From Legionella wadsworthii DSM 21896 = ATCC 33877 (lineage in GTDB: Bacteria > Pseudomonadota > Gammaproteobacteria > Legionellales > Legionellaceae), in assembly GCF_000701265.1 (NCBI RefSeq), contig NZ_KL370761.1, positions 165,408-229,407 on the forward strand: DNA of 64,000 bases. Direction: 5' to 3'. Below, piece by piece: positions 21,726 through 30,644 of the stretch; within the stretch, counting starts at the first letter, position 1, and every line of letters begins with the position of its first letter. Position numbers and translations under genes: made by a program. Below the pieces are notes generated by a model. The model was given only the letters and a program-made list of their open reading frames with translations, had not been told where the DNA came from and made no database searches.

Positions 21726-22940
21726 ATGAGTGCAACTCGGAAAACTTCTTCATTTAATCTATTTTGGTTGCTCAATTACATTTCTATTGCATCAGTATCA
21801 GCTGCCATCATCACGCCTGCTTTACCCAAAATTCAAAGTCAGTATGCTTTAGGACCAGGAGCAATAGAATGGATCGTTTCAGCTTTTTTAATTGGTTATG
21901 TAGTCGGTCAATTAATCTATGCCCCCTTAGCGAATCGATTTGGCCGACTAAAAGCGCTGCGTACCGGTTTGATAATAAATCTCTTCGGTATTCTGGTTTG
22001 TTTCTTAGCTTTGTTTTTAGAAAACTACAGCTTACTTGTCTGTGGTAGATTAATAACAGCTTTGGGATCTGCCAGTGGACTTGCTTGTACCTTCATGTTA
22101 ATCAATGAATGGTTACCCGAGACCCAGCGTAAAACGGCCATGGCCTATTCTGTATTATCCTTTGCCTTGGGTATCGGCATCTCTGTAGTAATAGGGGGCC
22201 TGGTTACTGATTACTTCAACTGGCAAGCATGTTTTTGGGTTTTACTTGGCCATGGCATCATCATGCTCTGGGGAACCAAAGTGTTTCATGAAACATTAAT
22301 TCATCCAAAATCAATTCAAGTGAGCACGATTATACGAGACTATGCTACAGCCCTTGGTTCGAGCAAACTGGTCATTTTCTCATTAGTTGTAGGTTGCTGT
22401 TCTGCAATCTCCTATTGTTTTTCTGCTGCAGGACCACAGATAGCAGAAGAAATATTAAAGCTTTCGGCTGCTCAATACGGTTATTGGAATATTTTGAATA
22501 TAATAGGTATGCTTGCGGGTGGTTTATTAGCCAAACAATTACTTTCTCGTTTTTCAGCAAATCAACTTATCTCGATAGGCTTTCTAGGTGCCGCATTTGG
22601 CATTGCTAATTTGTTCATTATGTGGCTGTGGGAAAGCCAATCTTCATTATGGTTTTTTCTTATAACATCAAGCCTCTACTTATTCAGCAGCTTTCTCTTT
22701 TCAGGCGGCTCCTACATTGCATCCAACTCGATTGAAGACAAAGCCAGTGCCGCCGCCATGATGAGTTTCGTGAATATGTTTTTTGCAACACTCAGTGTGA
22801 TTCTTATGGGTTATTTAATGCTTAATCCCTTTTTAAGCTTTATTATTATTCTTAGTATTGTTTGGTTACTCGTAGTAGGTCTTATTCTTATAAAAAATTT
22901 TTCCGGGAGAACATTACTGCTTACCCAAAATTCAGATTGA
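21726..22940 (+). CDS. MFS transporter (drug:H+ antiporter type)
   Basis: This is a 404-residue major facilitator protein with about twelve membrane segments. The loop 2-3 signature is seen as LANRFGRLKALRTG, and helix 4 carries CGRLITALGSASG as in 12-segment drug exporters of the Bcr/CflA or EmrD type. AAGGA precedes the start. The esterase gene follows after 28 bp, so the two are likely co-transcribed; a transporter-hydrolase pair could act on the same compound, but the substrate cannot be told. The C terminus is short and polar. Confidence 0.88.
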   Translation: MSATRKTSSFNLFWLLNYISIASVSAAIITPALPKIQSQYALGPGAIEWIVSAFLIGYVVGQLIYAPLANRFGRLKALRTGLIINLFGILVCFLALFLENYSLLVCGRLITALGSASGLACTFMLINEWLPETQRKTAMAYSVLSFALGIGISVVIGGLVTDYFNWQACFWVLLGHGIIMLWGTKVFHETLIHPKSIQVSTIIRDYATALGSSKLVIFSLVVGCCSAISYCFSAAGPQIAEEILKLSAAQYGYWNILNIIGMLAGGLLAKQLLSRFSANQLISIGFLGAAFGIANLFIMWLWESQSSLWFFLITSSLYLFSSFLFSGGSYIASNSIEDKASAAAMMSFVNMFFATLSVILMGYLMLNPFLSFIIILSIVWLLVVGLILIKNFSGRTLLLTQNSD

Positions 22941-22968
22941 TTGGATTAATCCATCAACAGGAGCATTT

Positions 22969-23895
22969 ATGCCGCAGGGTCGTATACCGCAAGCATTACA
23001 AAATTTTTTGAATTTCACCAATTCAAAACCTAATGTCTTTTCACCGGATGTCATACGTGAGCTCGCTGAAAAGACAGCTGATGCCTTTGCACTTCCTAAA
23101 TTGTTTGTTCCTTTAATCCGCGATCTTGATCTGGAGCATGCAGATCATAAAATTCCAACTAGAATTTATCATCCTGCACCACAAAAAAAATTACCATCGA
23201 TTCTTTATTTCCATGGTGGCGGCCATTTATCCGGAAGTATCGATACCCATGATGCCCTATGCAGACGGATTGCTGTGGCCAGCCATTCTGTACTTGTCTC
23301 TGTGGGGTATCGTTTGGCTCCAGAGTTTCCCTATCCTGCAGGTTTATTGGATTGTATTGCCATTTATAAAAACAGGGTGGAGTTACTTAAAGAGATTGAA
23401 GTAAACACAGATTGTGTATTTTTAGCAGGCGATAGTGCTGGAGGAAATTTAGCGATTTCTGTTTGCGATCAGATAAAAGGAATTAGGGAACAGGCCATTA
23501 AGGGATTGGTGTTAATTTATCCTTCTGTTGATTTTTCAATGAACTATGACTCTTACCAACGAAATGGCGAAGGCTATTTACTGTCTCGAGAAAAAATCCA
23601 GTGGTATTTTGACAATTACTTTAAAGATGGCGGGGATCGCATCCAGGCCTCTCCCATTAATTTGAAACATTTAAATTTACTACCCCCCTGCTATATTGCT
23701 GCAGCTGAATACGATCCCCTCTTAGATGAGGCGATCGCATTTGCAAAAAAAATTGAGTCTTTAGGTGTTTCCGTGACTTTCGAAGAATTCAAAGGAATGA
23801 TTCATGTTTTTGCCCAACTTGAGGTATTTGTACCTGAAGAGGTTTTTCGATTAATCGAATCTATTGAACACTTTATTAAGTTATATTCCAAATAA
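22969..23895 (+). CDS. Alpha/beta hydrolase of the hormone-sensitive-lipase family
   Basis: This 308-residue esterase has the HSL-family oxyanion motif FHGGGHLSG (about residues 81-89), the nucleophile elbow GDSAGG (Ser156), the acid in AEYDPLLDEA and the catalytic His in GMIHVF. A cap domain occupies roughly the first 60 residues. There is no signal peptide, so it is probably cytoplasmic unless exported by another route. AGGAG lies before the ATG. It follows the MFS gene by 28 bp on the same strand. Such enzymes cleave short to medium acyl esters; the natural substrate is unknown. Confidence 0.92.
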   Translation: MPQGRIPQALQNFLNFTNSKPNVFSPDVIRELAEKTADAFALPKLFVPLIRDLDLEHADHKIPTRIYHPAPQKKLPSILYFHGGGHLSGSIDTHDALCRRIAVASHSVLVSVGYRLAPEFPYPAGLLDCIAIYKNRVELLKEIEVNTDCVFLAGDSAGGNLAISVCDQIKGIREQAIKGLVLIYPSVDFSMNYDSYQRNGEGYLLSREKIQWYFDNYFKDGGDRIQASPINLKHLNLLPPCYIAAAEYDPLLDEAIAFAKKIESLGVSVTFEEFKGMIHVFAQLEVFVPEEVFRLIESIEHFIKLYSK

Positions 23896-23990
23896 TTTAA
23901 AGATAGAAAGACATTCGACAAATAAGTTTCCACTTTAATGGTGAACCAATTCCTCTCGCTTGTATGATAGAAATTAAGAAAAATCAATGC

Positions 23991-24266
23991 TTAAAATGTA
24001 TCAAAGCCCTGATATTCTTGCCAACCAAGTTCCTCATAAGTACATTCTTCTACTACGGCAAGTTGCGGCCCTTCTTGCAACCACGAATAAAAAATTTCAA
24101 GATTATCAACTTTTCCACAAGCTAAAACTTCAACGCGACCATCATCCAAATTACGCGCCCACCCTGTGATACCTAATTTACTCGCCTCCTTTTGTGCTGA
24201 AGCTCGATACCATACACCTTGTACTTTTCCTGAAATGTAACATCTCATGCATGCTTGGTTCGTCAT
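23991..24266 (-). CDS. acyP: Acylphosphatase
   Basis: Acylphosphatase hydrolyses the mixed anhydride of acyl phosphates. The 91-residue protein has both catalytic signatures: GKVQGVWYR with Arg21, and GWARNLDDGRVEVLACG with Asn39. The N-terminal Cys-rich start (ACMRCYISG) is common in this family. It has no close partner gene; the neighbouring thioesterase is divergent. Confidence 0.95.
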   Translation of the reverse strand: MTNQACMRCYISGKVQGVWYRASAQKEASKLGITGWARNLDDGRVEVLACGKVDNLEIFYSWLQEGPQLAVVEECTYEELGWQEYQGFDTF

Positions 24267-24327
24267 AAATTTCTTATTGGATTTTAATTCAATAAAGTTT
24301 ATCTTATTTTAGAAAAGGGAGACAACA

Positions 24328-24759
24328 ATGGCGATATGGTTTAAAGAAATAACTTTAGAAGACCTCAATCGATTTGGAAAAAATACAATGTCTGAGTTTC
24401 TTGGCATCCAATTTATTGAAATTGGGGATAATTTTTTAAAAGCGACTATGCCAGTTAATGAACGAACCAGACAACCTATAGGTATTCTCCACGGTGGTGC
24501 TAATGTTGCGCTGGCTGAAACTGCTGCAAGTACGGCAGCAAACTCAGTAATCGATGTGAATCAATTTTTTTGCGTTGGCCTTGAAATTAATGCCAATCAC
24601 ATTCGCTCCGTTAAGGATGGGTTCGTGACAGCAATTACAACCCCCCTTCATTTGGGCCGATCCACGCACGTTTGGGAAATCAAGATATTTAATGAACAAA
24701 AAAAATTGACTTGTATTTCTAGAATGACTGCTTCGGTTATCACCCATCCTAAAGAGTAA
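24328..24759 (+). CDS. Hotdog-fold acyl-CoA thioesterase (PaaI/YbdB type)
   Basis: The 143-residue protein matches the single-hotdog thioesterases that cleave aromatic or medium-chain acyl-CoA. The key segment is PIGILHGGANVALAETAAS, with the HGG that binds CoA and the general-base Glu in the following helix. The NANHIRSV and PLHLGRSTHVWEIKI strands complete the fold. GGGAGA lies before the ATG. It is monocistronic between acyP (divergent) and the radical SAM gene. Its substrate is unknown; menaquinone or siderophore proofreading roles are known for relatives. Confidence 0.9.
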   Translation: MAIWFKEITLEDLNRFGKNTMSEFLGIQFIEIGDNFLKATMPVNERTRQPIGILHGGANVALAETAASTAANSVIDVNQFFCVGLEINANHIRSVKDGFVTAITTPLHLGRSTHVWEIKIFNEQKKLTCISRMTASVITHPKE

Positions 24760-24829
24760 ATCTCTAGGCGCCTACTCATATTTTTTGATCATCATGATAT
24801 AATATATAGCTATTTTTATTCTCTCTGTT

Positions 24830-25927
24830 ATGAAACCGAATCAAAAACTTAAAAATCGTGGCGCGTTGAGCAATCCAGAAGGACGATTTGAATCCCTTAC
24901 CCGCGAACATTTTGCTGATGGATGGGATATCGAAGAAGAAATGTTGCCTGCACTAGAAACCTCATTTTTGCCAGAGAATTCTAAATCAATTATCAGCCAT
25001 AATGATTCTCCAGATTTAGGTTTTGACCAATCGGTAAATCCGTATCGAGGATGTGAACATGGTTGCATTTATTGTTATGCCAGGCCCAGTCACTCCTACC
25101 TCAATTTATCAGCAGGTGTCGATTTTGAAACTAAAATTTTCTACAAAGTGGATGCAGCGGAACTTTTAGAAAAAGAGATTAATAAACCTGGCTACACCTG
25201 TAAACCTATTGTACTAGGTGCAAATACCGATCCGTATCAACCAGCTGAAGTTCAATTTAATATTACACGTAGTCTATTAGAAGTATTGGCAAAACATCAT
25301 CATCCCGTGATCCTGATCACTAAAAACTCACTCATAGAACGTGATTTAGATATTTTGAGCAGCATGGCACAATTCAATTTAGTCAAAGTTGCAGTGAGCA
25401 TCACTTCTCTATCAACAGAACTCAAACGGATTATGGAACCCAGGACTACAGCACCTTCCGGTAGGATAAGAATGATAAAAAACTTAACTGACTGTAATAT
25501 CCCAGTTCGCGTTATGGTTGCTCCCATAATTCCGATGATTAATGATGTGGACTTGGAAAAAATCTTACAATCTGCTGCTGATGCAGGTGCCAAATATGCA
25601 AGTTATGTATTAATTAGGCTTCCTCATGAAGTAAAAGACTTATTTAAGGAATGGCTCGCAAAGCATTTTCCCCAAAGAGCCGAGCACGTGATGAGTATCA
25701 TACGACAAATGCGCGGTGGGAAAGAATATGATGCTCAATTTGGAACACGTATGCGGGGCGAGGGAGAATATGCGACTCTGTTAAAAAACCGATTTCATAT
25801 TGCTTGTAAAAGGTTTCATCTAAATACAGAACCAGAACCCATTCTTGATTTAAATAAGTTTGTAAAAAAGAATGATCTTTACTCAAAACAATTAAGCTTA
25901 TGGGAGGATGAGGATTACGCATCCTGA
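24830..25927 (+). CDS. PA0069-type radical SAM protein
   Basis: Radical SAM proteins use a 4Fe-4S cluster to make a 5'-deoxyadenosyl radical. The cluster motif is CEHGCIYC (Cys75, Cys79, Cys82) within NPYRGCEHGCIYCYARP, which is characteristic of the spore-photolyase-related PA0069 family. Also present are the LGANTDPYQPAE and MVAPIIPMINDVDLEKIL segments. The length of 365 residues fits. The reaction is not established for this family. A TATAAT element lies at 24798-24803, about 30 bp before the ATG, but I see no matching -35 box. Confidence 0.9.
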   Translation: MKPNQKLKNRGALSNPEGRFESLTREHFADGWDIEEEMLPALETSFLPENSKSIISHNDSPDLGFDQSVNPYRGCEHGCIYCYARPSHSYLNLSAGVDFETKIFYKVDAAELLEKEINKPGYTCKPIVLGANTDPYQPAEVQFNITRSLLEVLAKHHHPVILITKNSLIERDLDILSSMAQFNLVKVAVSITSLSTELKRIMEPRTTAPSGRIRMIKNLTDCNIPVRVMVAPIIPMINDVDLEKILQSAADAGAKYASYVLIRLPHEVKDLFKEWLAKHFPQRAEHVMSIIRQMRGGKEYDAQFGTRMRGEGEYATLLKNRFHIACKRFHLNTEPEPILDLNKFVKKNDLYSKQLSLWEDEDYAS

Positions 25928-25970
25928 ACTCAATTTATATGCTTAAACTTTATGGTATAAAGGGTAGCGC

Positions 25971-27017
25971 ATGGATTTTTTTAAAAAGCTCCTTAATAAG
26001 CATCAGGTTCTAGGGCATGATGTTACTGATGAAACATTGGAAAACCAATTAGGTTTGCACCTAACATCCTTTATTAAACAAAAATCCTACAGTTTATTTA
26101 GAACCGATATCATTCTGGAACGATTAGCCCAATTTGCAGTACAGGGTAAAAGTGCACATATCGCAGCATTACTTAATATACGTCCTGACTTAAGGATAAA
26201 GATTTTGTTCACCTTAGCAGGCTTGGGCGCACAGGATAAGATGCAAGCAATATTAAAGGAACACCCTGAAGATTTATTATTAGTACATCCATTAACAGAT
26301 ATTTCCGGTGCCCAATTTTCAAGTGTCACTTTATTACAACATGCGATTTGGACTCAGGACCTAGGCCATATGGGTATTATGTTTCTGGACTGCCTGCCTC
26401 GAAATGAACAAGGGGAACAAATACGAAGGGCATTAAAAAAACAATTTAGTGATCTGTTCACTCACGGGGTGGTGTATCAGTTGAAGGGAGAGGAACACAA
26501 GGAGCGTCATTTTAATTTAATGAATTTGATTAAAGCGCTTTCGACCTATGTAAGCAATTATCAAAACTGGATACCGAGTGAAAGACAGATGTATTGGTGT
26601 TCAGAGGTGGGATCGCAACAGCAGCGGCTTCCTGCTATTGTTCGTCACCATTATTGCGATTATGACGAGTTATTTCGAAATAATCCAAGTTTTTCAAAAC
26701 CCCACCTAACTCGTTCCCTCACCATATCCTATGACACACCCAACTCTTATGAAGCCCTGGAGAAAATCACGACATGGTCTGAGAGCTTGTCTGGATTGGG
26801 TTCTGATTTTGGAATTTGTAGAGGGATAAGCATGGTTTACCCATATCAGGAAACTGCACCCGAACTTCGGGATGCCGCAATCGATTTGATGGCATTAGAG
26901 ACTTTACAAAGAGTAAGAAATGACTGGGACATGCGAAAATTTATAAAACGATTAAATACTCCAATTCAAAACCAGAAAGAGGATGTATTTACAATGGAGT
27001 GCATCAAGCCCAAATAG
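25971..27017 (+). CDS. Hypothetical protein with ankyrin-like helical repeats, effector candidate
   Basis: This 348-residue protein has no signal peptide. An AAGGG element supports its start. Residues about 55-135 show loose ankyrin-like helix pairs (SAHIAALLNIRPDLRIKILF, DKMQAILKEHPEDLLLVHP, TLLQHAIWTQDLGHMGIM). From memory, the last pattern (L-Q-H-A-I-W-x2-D) recurs in many Legionella hypothetical and effector proteins. The C-terminal half is rich in aromatic and charged residues and unrecognised. It lies 43 bp after the radical SAM gene, so co-transcription is possible, but functional linkage is not implied. Confidence 0.7.
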   Translation: MDFFKKLLNKHQVLGHDVTDETLENQLGLHLTSFIKQKSYSLFRTDIILERLAQFAVQGKSAHIAALLNIRPDLRIKILFTLAGLGAQDKMQAILKEHPEDLLLVHPLTDISGAQFSSVTLLQHAIWTQDLGHMGIMFLDCLPRNEQGEQIRRALKKQFSDLFTHGVVYQLKGEEHKERHFNLMNLIKALSTYVSNYQNWIPSERQMYWCSEVGSQQQRLPAIVRHHYCDYDELFRNNPSFSKPHLTRSLTISYDTPNSYEALEKITTWSESLSGLGSDFGICRGISMVYPYQETAPELRDAAIDLMALETLQRVRNDWDMRKFIKRLNTPIQNQKEDVFTMECIKPK

Positions 27018-27163
27018 CAGTTATGAGCAAACCAATGCGTCAGCTTGATTTGCTCACAAAAAAAGCAGCAAATTTTAATTAGTGTGTTTGTATTTTATAC
27101 ATCTTCATAAATAAAATCTATACTTAATCTGAGTCAAAAAAGTAAAAAATTAAGGAGGATGTA

Positions 27164-27397
27164 ATGATTACACGTTCATGTATTTCTCAAGTACTTCGCA
27201 TCGGAATTATATTGGGTTCATTATTCTTTGCATTAAGTTATACCTCTGTTGCCAGCGCAGCTCAAGGGTGCGGCCATGGTTGGCACAGAAATATGTATGG
27301 TGGATGTGTATTAAATCATCCTGGACCATATTCTAGACCTGCTCCATATCATCCAGGATGCTGGCGAAATGCATGGGGACAATTACGTTGTTATTAA
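27164..27397 (+). CDS. Small secreted Gly/His/Pro/Cys-rich protein
   Basis: The 77-residue precursor has a Sec signal (about residues 1-33, ending VASAA) and a short mature part, QGCGHGWHRNMYGGCV, followed by a Pro/Tyr-rich segment and a second Cys pair (GCWRNAWGQLRC). The GCG-x-GWHRN-x4-CV pattern occurs in many small exported proteobacterial proteins of unknown function. Four cysteines could form two disulfides. AGGAGG gives a very strong ribosome-binding site. It ends at a bidirectional terminator and is monocistronic. Confidence 0.85.
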   Translation: MITRSCISQVLRIGIILGSLFFALSYTSVASAAQGCGHGWHRNMYGGCVLNHPGPYSRPAPYHPGCWRNAWGQLRCY

Positions 27398-27401
27398 TAC
27401 A

Positions 27402-27450
27402 TTACTCCTTGGCCTTGTCCAAAGGGCAAGGCCAAGGAGTAAATGCTTTT
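27402..27450. terminator. Strong bidirectional terminator
   Basis: Eighteen consecutive pairs, 27403-27420 with 27424-27441 (one G-U), close on an AAA loop. Followed by AATGCTTTT on the + strand, it terminates the small secreted protein gene. On the - strand it serves the small gene ending at 27449. Confidence 0.88.
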
Positions 27451-27586
27451 ATTTCTTTTTCTGGCTTTGAGAATCAAATTTCGATTTTTCTTGATTTGAT
27501 CTTTGCTTGTCAGGATGAGTAGAATGCTGCTGATCGTGACGACGAGCATCTTGTGATTCATTTTTAAATTTATTATTTTTAGACAT
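27449..27586 (-). CDS. 45-residue hydrophilic small protein
   Basis: This frame is too short for a usual gene caller but looks real: GGAGAGGG lies four bases before the ATG at 27586, and the stop TAA abuts the strong terminator. The product begins MSKNNKFKNESQDARR, continues with a His/Gln/Ser/Lys-rich stretch and ends QSQKKK. It has no cysteine, aromatic residues are only two Phe, and there is no hydrophobic segment, so it is likely disordered and nucleic-acid- or stress-related by composition alone. It lies inside a longer, implausible frame on the same strand. Confidence 0.65.
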   Translation of the reverse strand: MSKNNKFKNESQDARRHDQQHSTHPDKQRSNQEKSKFDSQSQKKK

Positions 27587-27747
27587 GTACCCTCTCCTAG
27601 AGATTTAATTGATACCTCAAATTTAAACTTAGTCTTGCTTGATAAAAAAAGCAAACTAGATAAGGATTTACCAGGCTGAATCAAAACCAGAATTCTGTGG
27701 TTGTAGCTCAAAAATTCAGTTAAAGTAAATTTAAAGGTTACTTCTAA

Positions 27748-28536
27748 ATGGACTTTTTCATGACACCTGAAATTAATGAATATTTGAGGCAAATAAGACA
27801 CCATAAACCATTTATTTTAACAATAACGAATTATTTCCCGATGGGTTATGTTGGAAGCGGGATCCGAAGTATCGGTGGATTCCCGTTAATGTGTGGTGCT
27901 GAAGAAGAAGTAGATGAATTATTAGAGATATCTAAAGCAGTCATTATTAATTTAGGTAAATTAGATAATAACTTTATTAAACTTTGCCACCGTATCTGTA
28001 AGATAGCGAACCAAAGAAATATTCCTATTATCCTAGATCCAGTTGGAGCGGGCGCAAGCCGCTATCGGACTGAGGTGGCTATCAATATCACAAAAAAATA
28101 CCAAATCGCAATTATTAGAGGCTATCCTAATGAAATAACCAGTTTGGTAACCGGCAAGTTAGTGATACAGGATAACCAATATCTTGATAATAAAAATATA
28201 ATCGAAAATGCTAATGTTTTGTCTAAAGAATATCAAGTTGCTGTGGTAGTAAGTGGTAAACGTCATGTGGTCATCCATCGAGAGCAGATGGATCAATTTA
28301 ATTTTGATTCGGCTTTGGTACAAAAAGTAGCTGGTATTGGAAATTTACTTTCAGCCATTATTAGTGTGTTTCATTCTGTAGTGGACGATCAATTTTTGGC
28401 TGCTAAGAATGCAGTTCATTTTTATGCAGAATGCGTAGGACCTACTTCCAGTGGCGCCTCAGGACCCGCTTCACTAATAATCGGGATAATTGATAAAATC
28501 TATATCAATGCGACCAAAGCCCAATTATTCACTTAA
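27748..28536 (+). CDS. Divergent hydroxyethylthiazole-kinase (ThiM) family protein
   Basis: ThiM phosphorylates the thiazole moiety for thiamine salvage. The fold is recognisable from TITNYF (N-terminal), ILDPVGAGASRYRTE (about 95-109) and IIRGYPNEI. Typical active-site positions have changed: the family GTGC motif near residue 198 is here AGIGN, losing the Cys, and the usual Asn in RGNxxEI is Tyr125. The length, 262 residues, is normal. No thiD, thiE or thiamine riboswitch is adjacent. It may act on another alcohol or have lost kinase activity. AAAGG lies ten bases before the first ATG. Confidence 0.85.
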   Translation: MDFFMTPEINEYLRQIRHHKPFILTITNYFPMGYVGSGIRSIGGFPLMCGAEEEVDELLEISKAVIINLGKLDNNFIKLCHRICKIANQRNIPIILDPVGAGASRYRTEVAINITKKYQIAIIRGYPNEITSLVTGKLVIQDNQYLDNKNIIENANVLSKEYQVAVVVSGKRHVVIHREQMDQFNFDSALVQKVAGIGNLLSAIISVFHSVVDDQFLAAKNAVHFYAECVGPTSSGASGPASLIIGIIDKIYINATKAQLFT

Positions 28537-28596
28537 CAACAAAGCATGCTTGTGTGAACAACAACAAGCTCAGAAGTGGCTAAAACGTGCAATCTG

Positions 28597-29289
28597 CTAT
28601 TTGGTAAATACCATAAAAGAAAAAATTCCCTTATTAAGGAGAACTTGAAAACTACTCCAGGATTGTTTTTGGGCAATTTGTGCAAATGTATCCATTTTTT
28701 CGGGATGATCATCAGCATAAGGATGTACCATACGACTTTTTATTTCTTCTTCAGATAACTCCGGATTAGACTCTTCAATCCGTGATTTTAATGCTTCCAA
28801 CCACTCGTCGCGGGTTTGATCCTCTTTGAGGATGCCATCTACCATTAACAAAAATCCATTAGTGCTTAGCTTTTGTTGACACACTTCAATAAATCGTATT
28901 TTATCCATAAGCGATAAATGATGCACAGCATAGCTTGTATAAATCACATCGACAGGCGCTTTTATTCGAGGCAACGCCTCACTCATATTCTCTGCAATGA
29001 ACTCCTTGTCACAAGTAAGCGGGGCCAGTGTTTTTTCAGCTATTTTTAACACATCTTTTGCGGCATCAATACCAATATATTTTTTAATGGGTTGTTCTTT
29101 AAGAATTGAAATAACCGTGCTGCAATCGCCACATCCCACGTCAACAAAAGAAAAAGGATGGTTTTTAAAATTATTTGAAAGAAATTTTTGTAATTCTTGC
29201 AACATCTCACGATGATACAAAGTATTATTGACAATAGCACTTTGATAGCGTTGCCAGTTCTCATTAAAGTATTCACTCGCATTTGACAT
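28597..29289 (-). CDS. Class I SAM-dependent methyltransferase
   Basis: This 230-residue protein has the SAM-binding motif I FVDVGCGDCST, motif II IGIDAAK and the VIYTSYAVHHLS post-motif typical of small-molecule methyltransferases. An N-terminal helix (EYFNENWQRYQSAIVNNTLYHR) precedes the Rossmann core, and a helical insert (WLEALKSRIEESNPELSEEEIKSRM) forms a cap over the active site. It is convergent with the ThiM-like gene, leaving a 60-bp gap. The substrate is unknown. Confidence 0.9.
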   Translation of the reverse strand: MSNASEYFNENWQRYQSAIVNNTLYHREMLQELQKFLSNNFKNHPFSFVDVGCGDCSTVISILKEQPIKKYIGIDAAKDVLKIAEKTLAPLTCDKEFIAENMSEALPRIKAPVDVIYTSYAVHHLSLMDKIRFIEVCQQKLSTNGFLLMVDGILKEDQTRDEWLEALKSRIEESNPELSEEEIKSRMVHPYADDHPEKMDTFAQIAQKQSWSSFQVLLNKGIFSFMVFTK

Positions 29290-29440
29290 AGGATTTACCT
29301 ATAGTAATAAAAATAAAATAAATAATAGCAACTCCAACCGTTTTGGTATACTAGGTGTATCCGTAAAAAATTAAATCAGATTGAATAATATCAATTCAAA
29401 TGTTAAAATTTGCCACATTTGGTAAAATTAAAGGCCACTT

Positions 29441-30580
29441 ATGAGCTATATTTTCTCCCTCACCCTGTGTTTGTTTTTATCTGCGACCTGTTTCGCGAGC
29501 CTTGATCCGGAGGTGAGTTTACACGATAAAATTGGACAGATGCTCCTTTTGGGTTTTGACGGTAAAACAATTAATGCACAATCACCGATAGTCAAAGCTA
29601 TTCAAAAAAATAATATTGGTGGGGTCATACTGTTTGACTATAACTACCACACAAAAACCTTTGATAAAAATATAGCCAGTCCTGAACAGGTAAAAAAACT
29701 AAATCATGATCTGCAACATTTTACTCAACAATCCAATTTAAAATATCATCGACCGCAATTACCTCTTTTAATTTCTGTAGATTATGAGGGAGGTCAGGTA
29801 AATCGTTTAGGGAACCAATATGGTTTTCCTATTATCTTTTCTGCGGCTGAAGTTGGAAAAAGAGGATTGAAAGATGCTGAGATGACTGCGGGCACTATGG
29901 CTTATACTTTAAAAGAAGCAGGGTTTAATTTAGATTTTGCACCTGAGTTGGATGTGAACGTCAATCCCAGCAATCCCGTTATTGGTAAAAAAGATCGTAG
30001 CTTTTCCGAGAATCCCAAGAAAGTAACGCGCTATGCAAATATTTATACGAAACAATTTTTGAATCAAAAAATACAATGTGCCTATAAGCACTTTCCCGGA
30101 CATGGAAGCGCCACAAAAGATTCTCACCTAGGTTTTGTAGATGTTACGGATACTTGGAAGACTTATGAATTAGAACCGTTTGCGACATTACTCCATACAC
30201 GACAAACTTGTGGTATTGTGATGACGGCCCATATTGTGAATCGTCAGTTAGATCCCTCCGGGTTGCCTGCTACACTATCCCACAAGATTCTTACTGATCT
30301 TCTCAGAAAGAAGCTCCATTTCAATGGGGTGATCATCACTGACGACATGCAAATGAAAGCCATTAGTGACAATTTTGGATTGGAGAAAGCATTAGTCCTG
30401 GCGATCAATGCAGGTGCAGATATGTTGATGTTCGGTAATAACTTAGATGTTCCATCACAAGACCCAGATCAGGTCATTCGTATTATTGAAAATAAGGTTC
30501 AATCTGGTGAAATAAGCCAAGAACGTATCAATGATGCGTATCAGCACATCACTGAATTAAAAAAATCTCTTATTGAATAA
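29441..30580 (+). CDS. Exported GH3 beta-N-acetylhexosaminidase (NagZ-like)
   Basis: GH3 hexosaminidases remove N-acetylglucosamine from peptidoglycan fragments or chitin oligomers. A Sec signal (MSYIFSLTLCLFLSATCFA) distinguishes this protein from cytoplasmic NagZ. Core motifs are GQMLLLGFDG, ISVDYEGGQVNRL, the NagZ catalytic loop KHFPGHGSATKDSHLG and the nucleophile Asp in GVIITDDMQMKAI. At 379 residues it is a single TIM-barrel domain. AAAGG precedes the ATG. The periplasmic or secreted location suggests cell-wall remodelling or external glycan degradation rather than the AmpG recycling route. Confidence 0.92.
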   Translation: MSYIFSLTLCLFLSATCFASLDPEVSLHDKIGQMLLLGFDGKTINAQSPIVKAIQKNNIGGVILFDYNYHTKTFDKNIASPEQVKKLNHDLQHFTQQSNLKYHRPQLPLLISVDYEGGQVNRLGNQYGFPIIFSAAEVGKRGLKDAEMTAGTMAYTLKEAGFNLDFAPELDVNVNPSNPVIGKKDRSFSENPKKVTRYANIYTKQFLNQKIQCAYKHFPGHGSATKDSHLGFVDVTDTWKTYELEPFATLLHTRQTCGIVMTAHIVNRQLDPSGLPATLSHKILTDLLRKKLHFNGVIITDDMQMKAISDNFGLEKALVLAINAGADMLMFGNNLDVPSQDPDQVIRIIENKVQSGEISQERINDAYQHITELKKSLIE

Positions 30581-30590
30581 GGTTTGGTTT

Positions 30591-30619
30591 CTGGATGCAG
30601 TGAAGTAAATCCAGTTTTT
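30591..30619 (+). terminator. Terminator after the GH3 gene
   Basis: CTGGAT (30591-30596) pairs with ATCCAG (30609-30614) and is followed by TTTTT. The stem is short but well placed between convergent genes. Confidence 0.6.
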
Positions 30620-30644
30620 CTTCCCTGCTTCCAATGTGAAGTAA

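Noticed and set aside
24798-24803. TATAAT as promoter of the radical SAM gene
   Set aside because: No acceptable -35 element at the right distance, so it is mentioned only in the gene entry.
27394-27804. 136-codon minus-strand frame
   Set aside because: It spans a terminator and the small gene at 27449-27586 in another frame, and overlaps the start of the ThiM-like gene. The composition is not protein-like.
28533-28758. Short frames on both strands after the ThiM-like gene
   Set aside because: They overlap the end of the methyltransferase gene and lack ribosome-binding sites.
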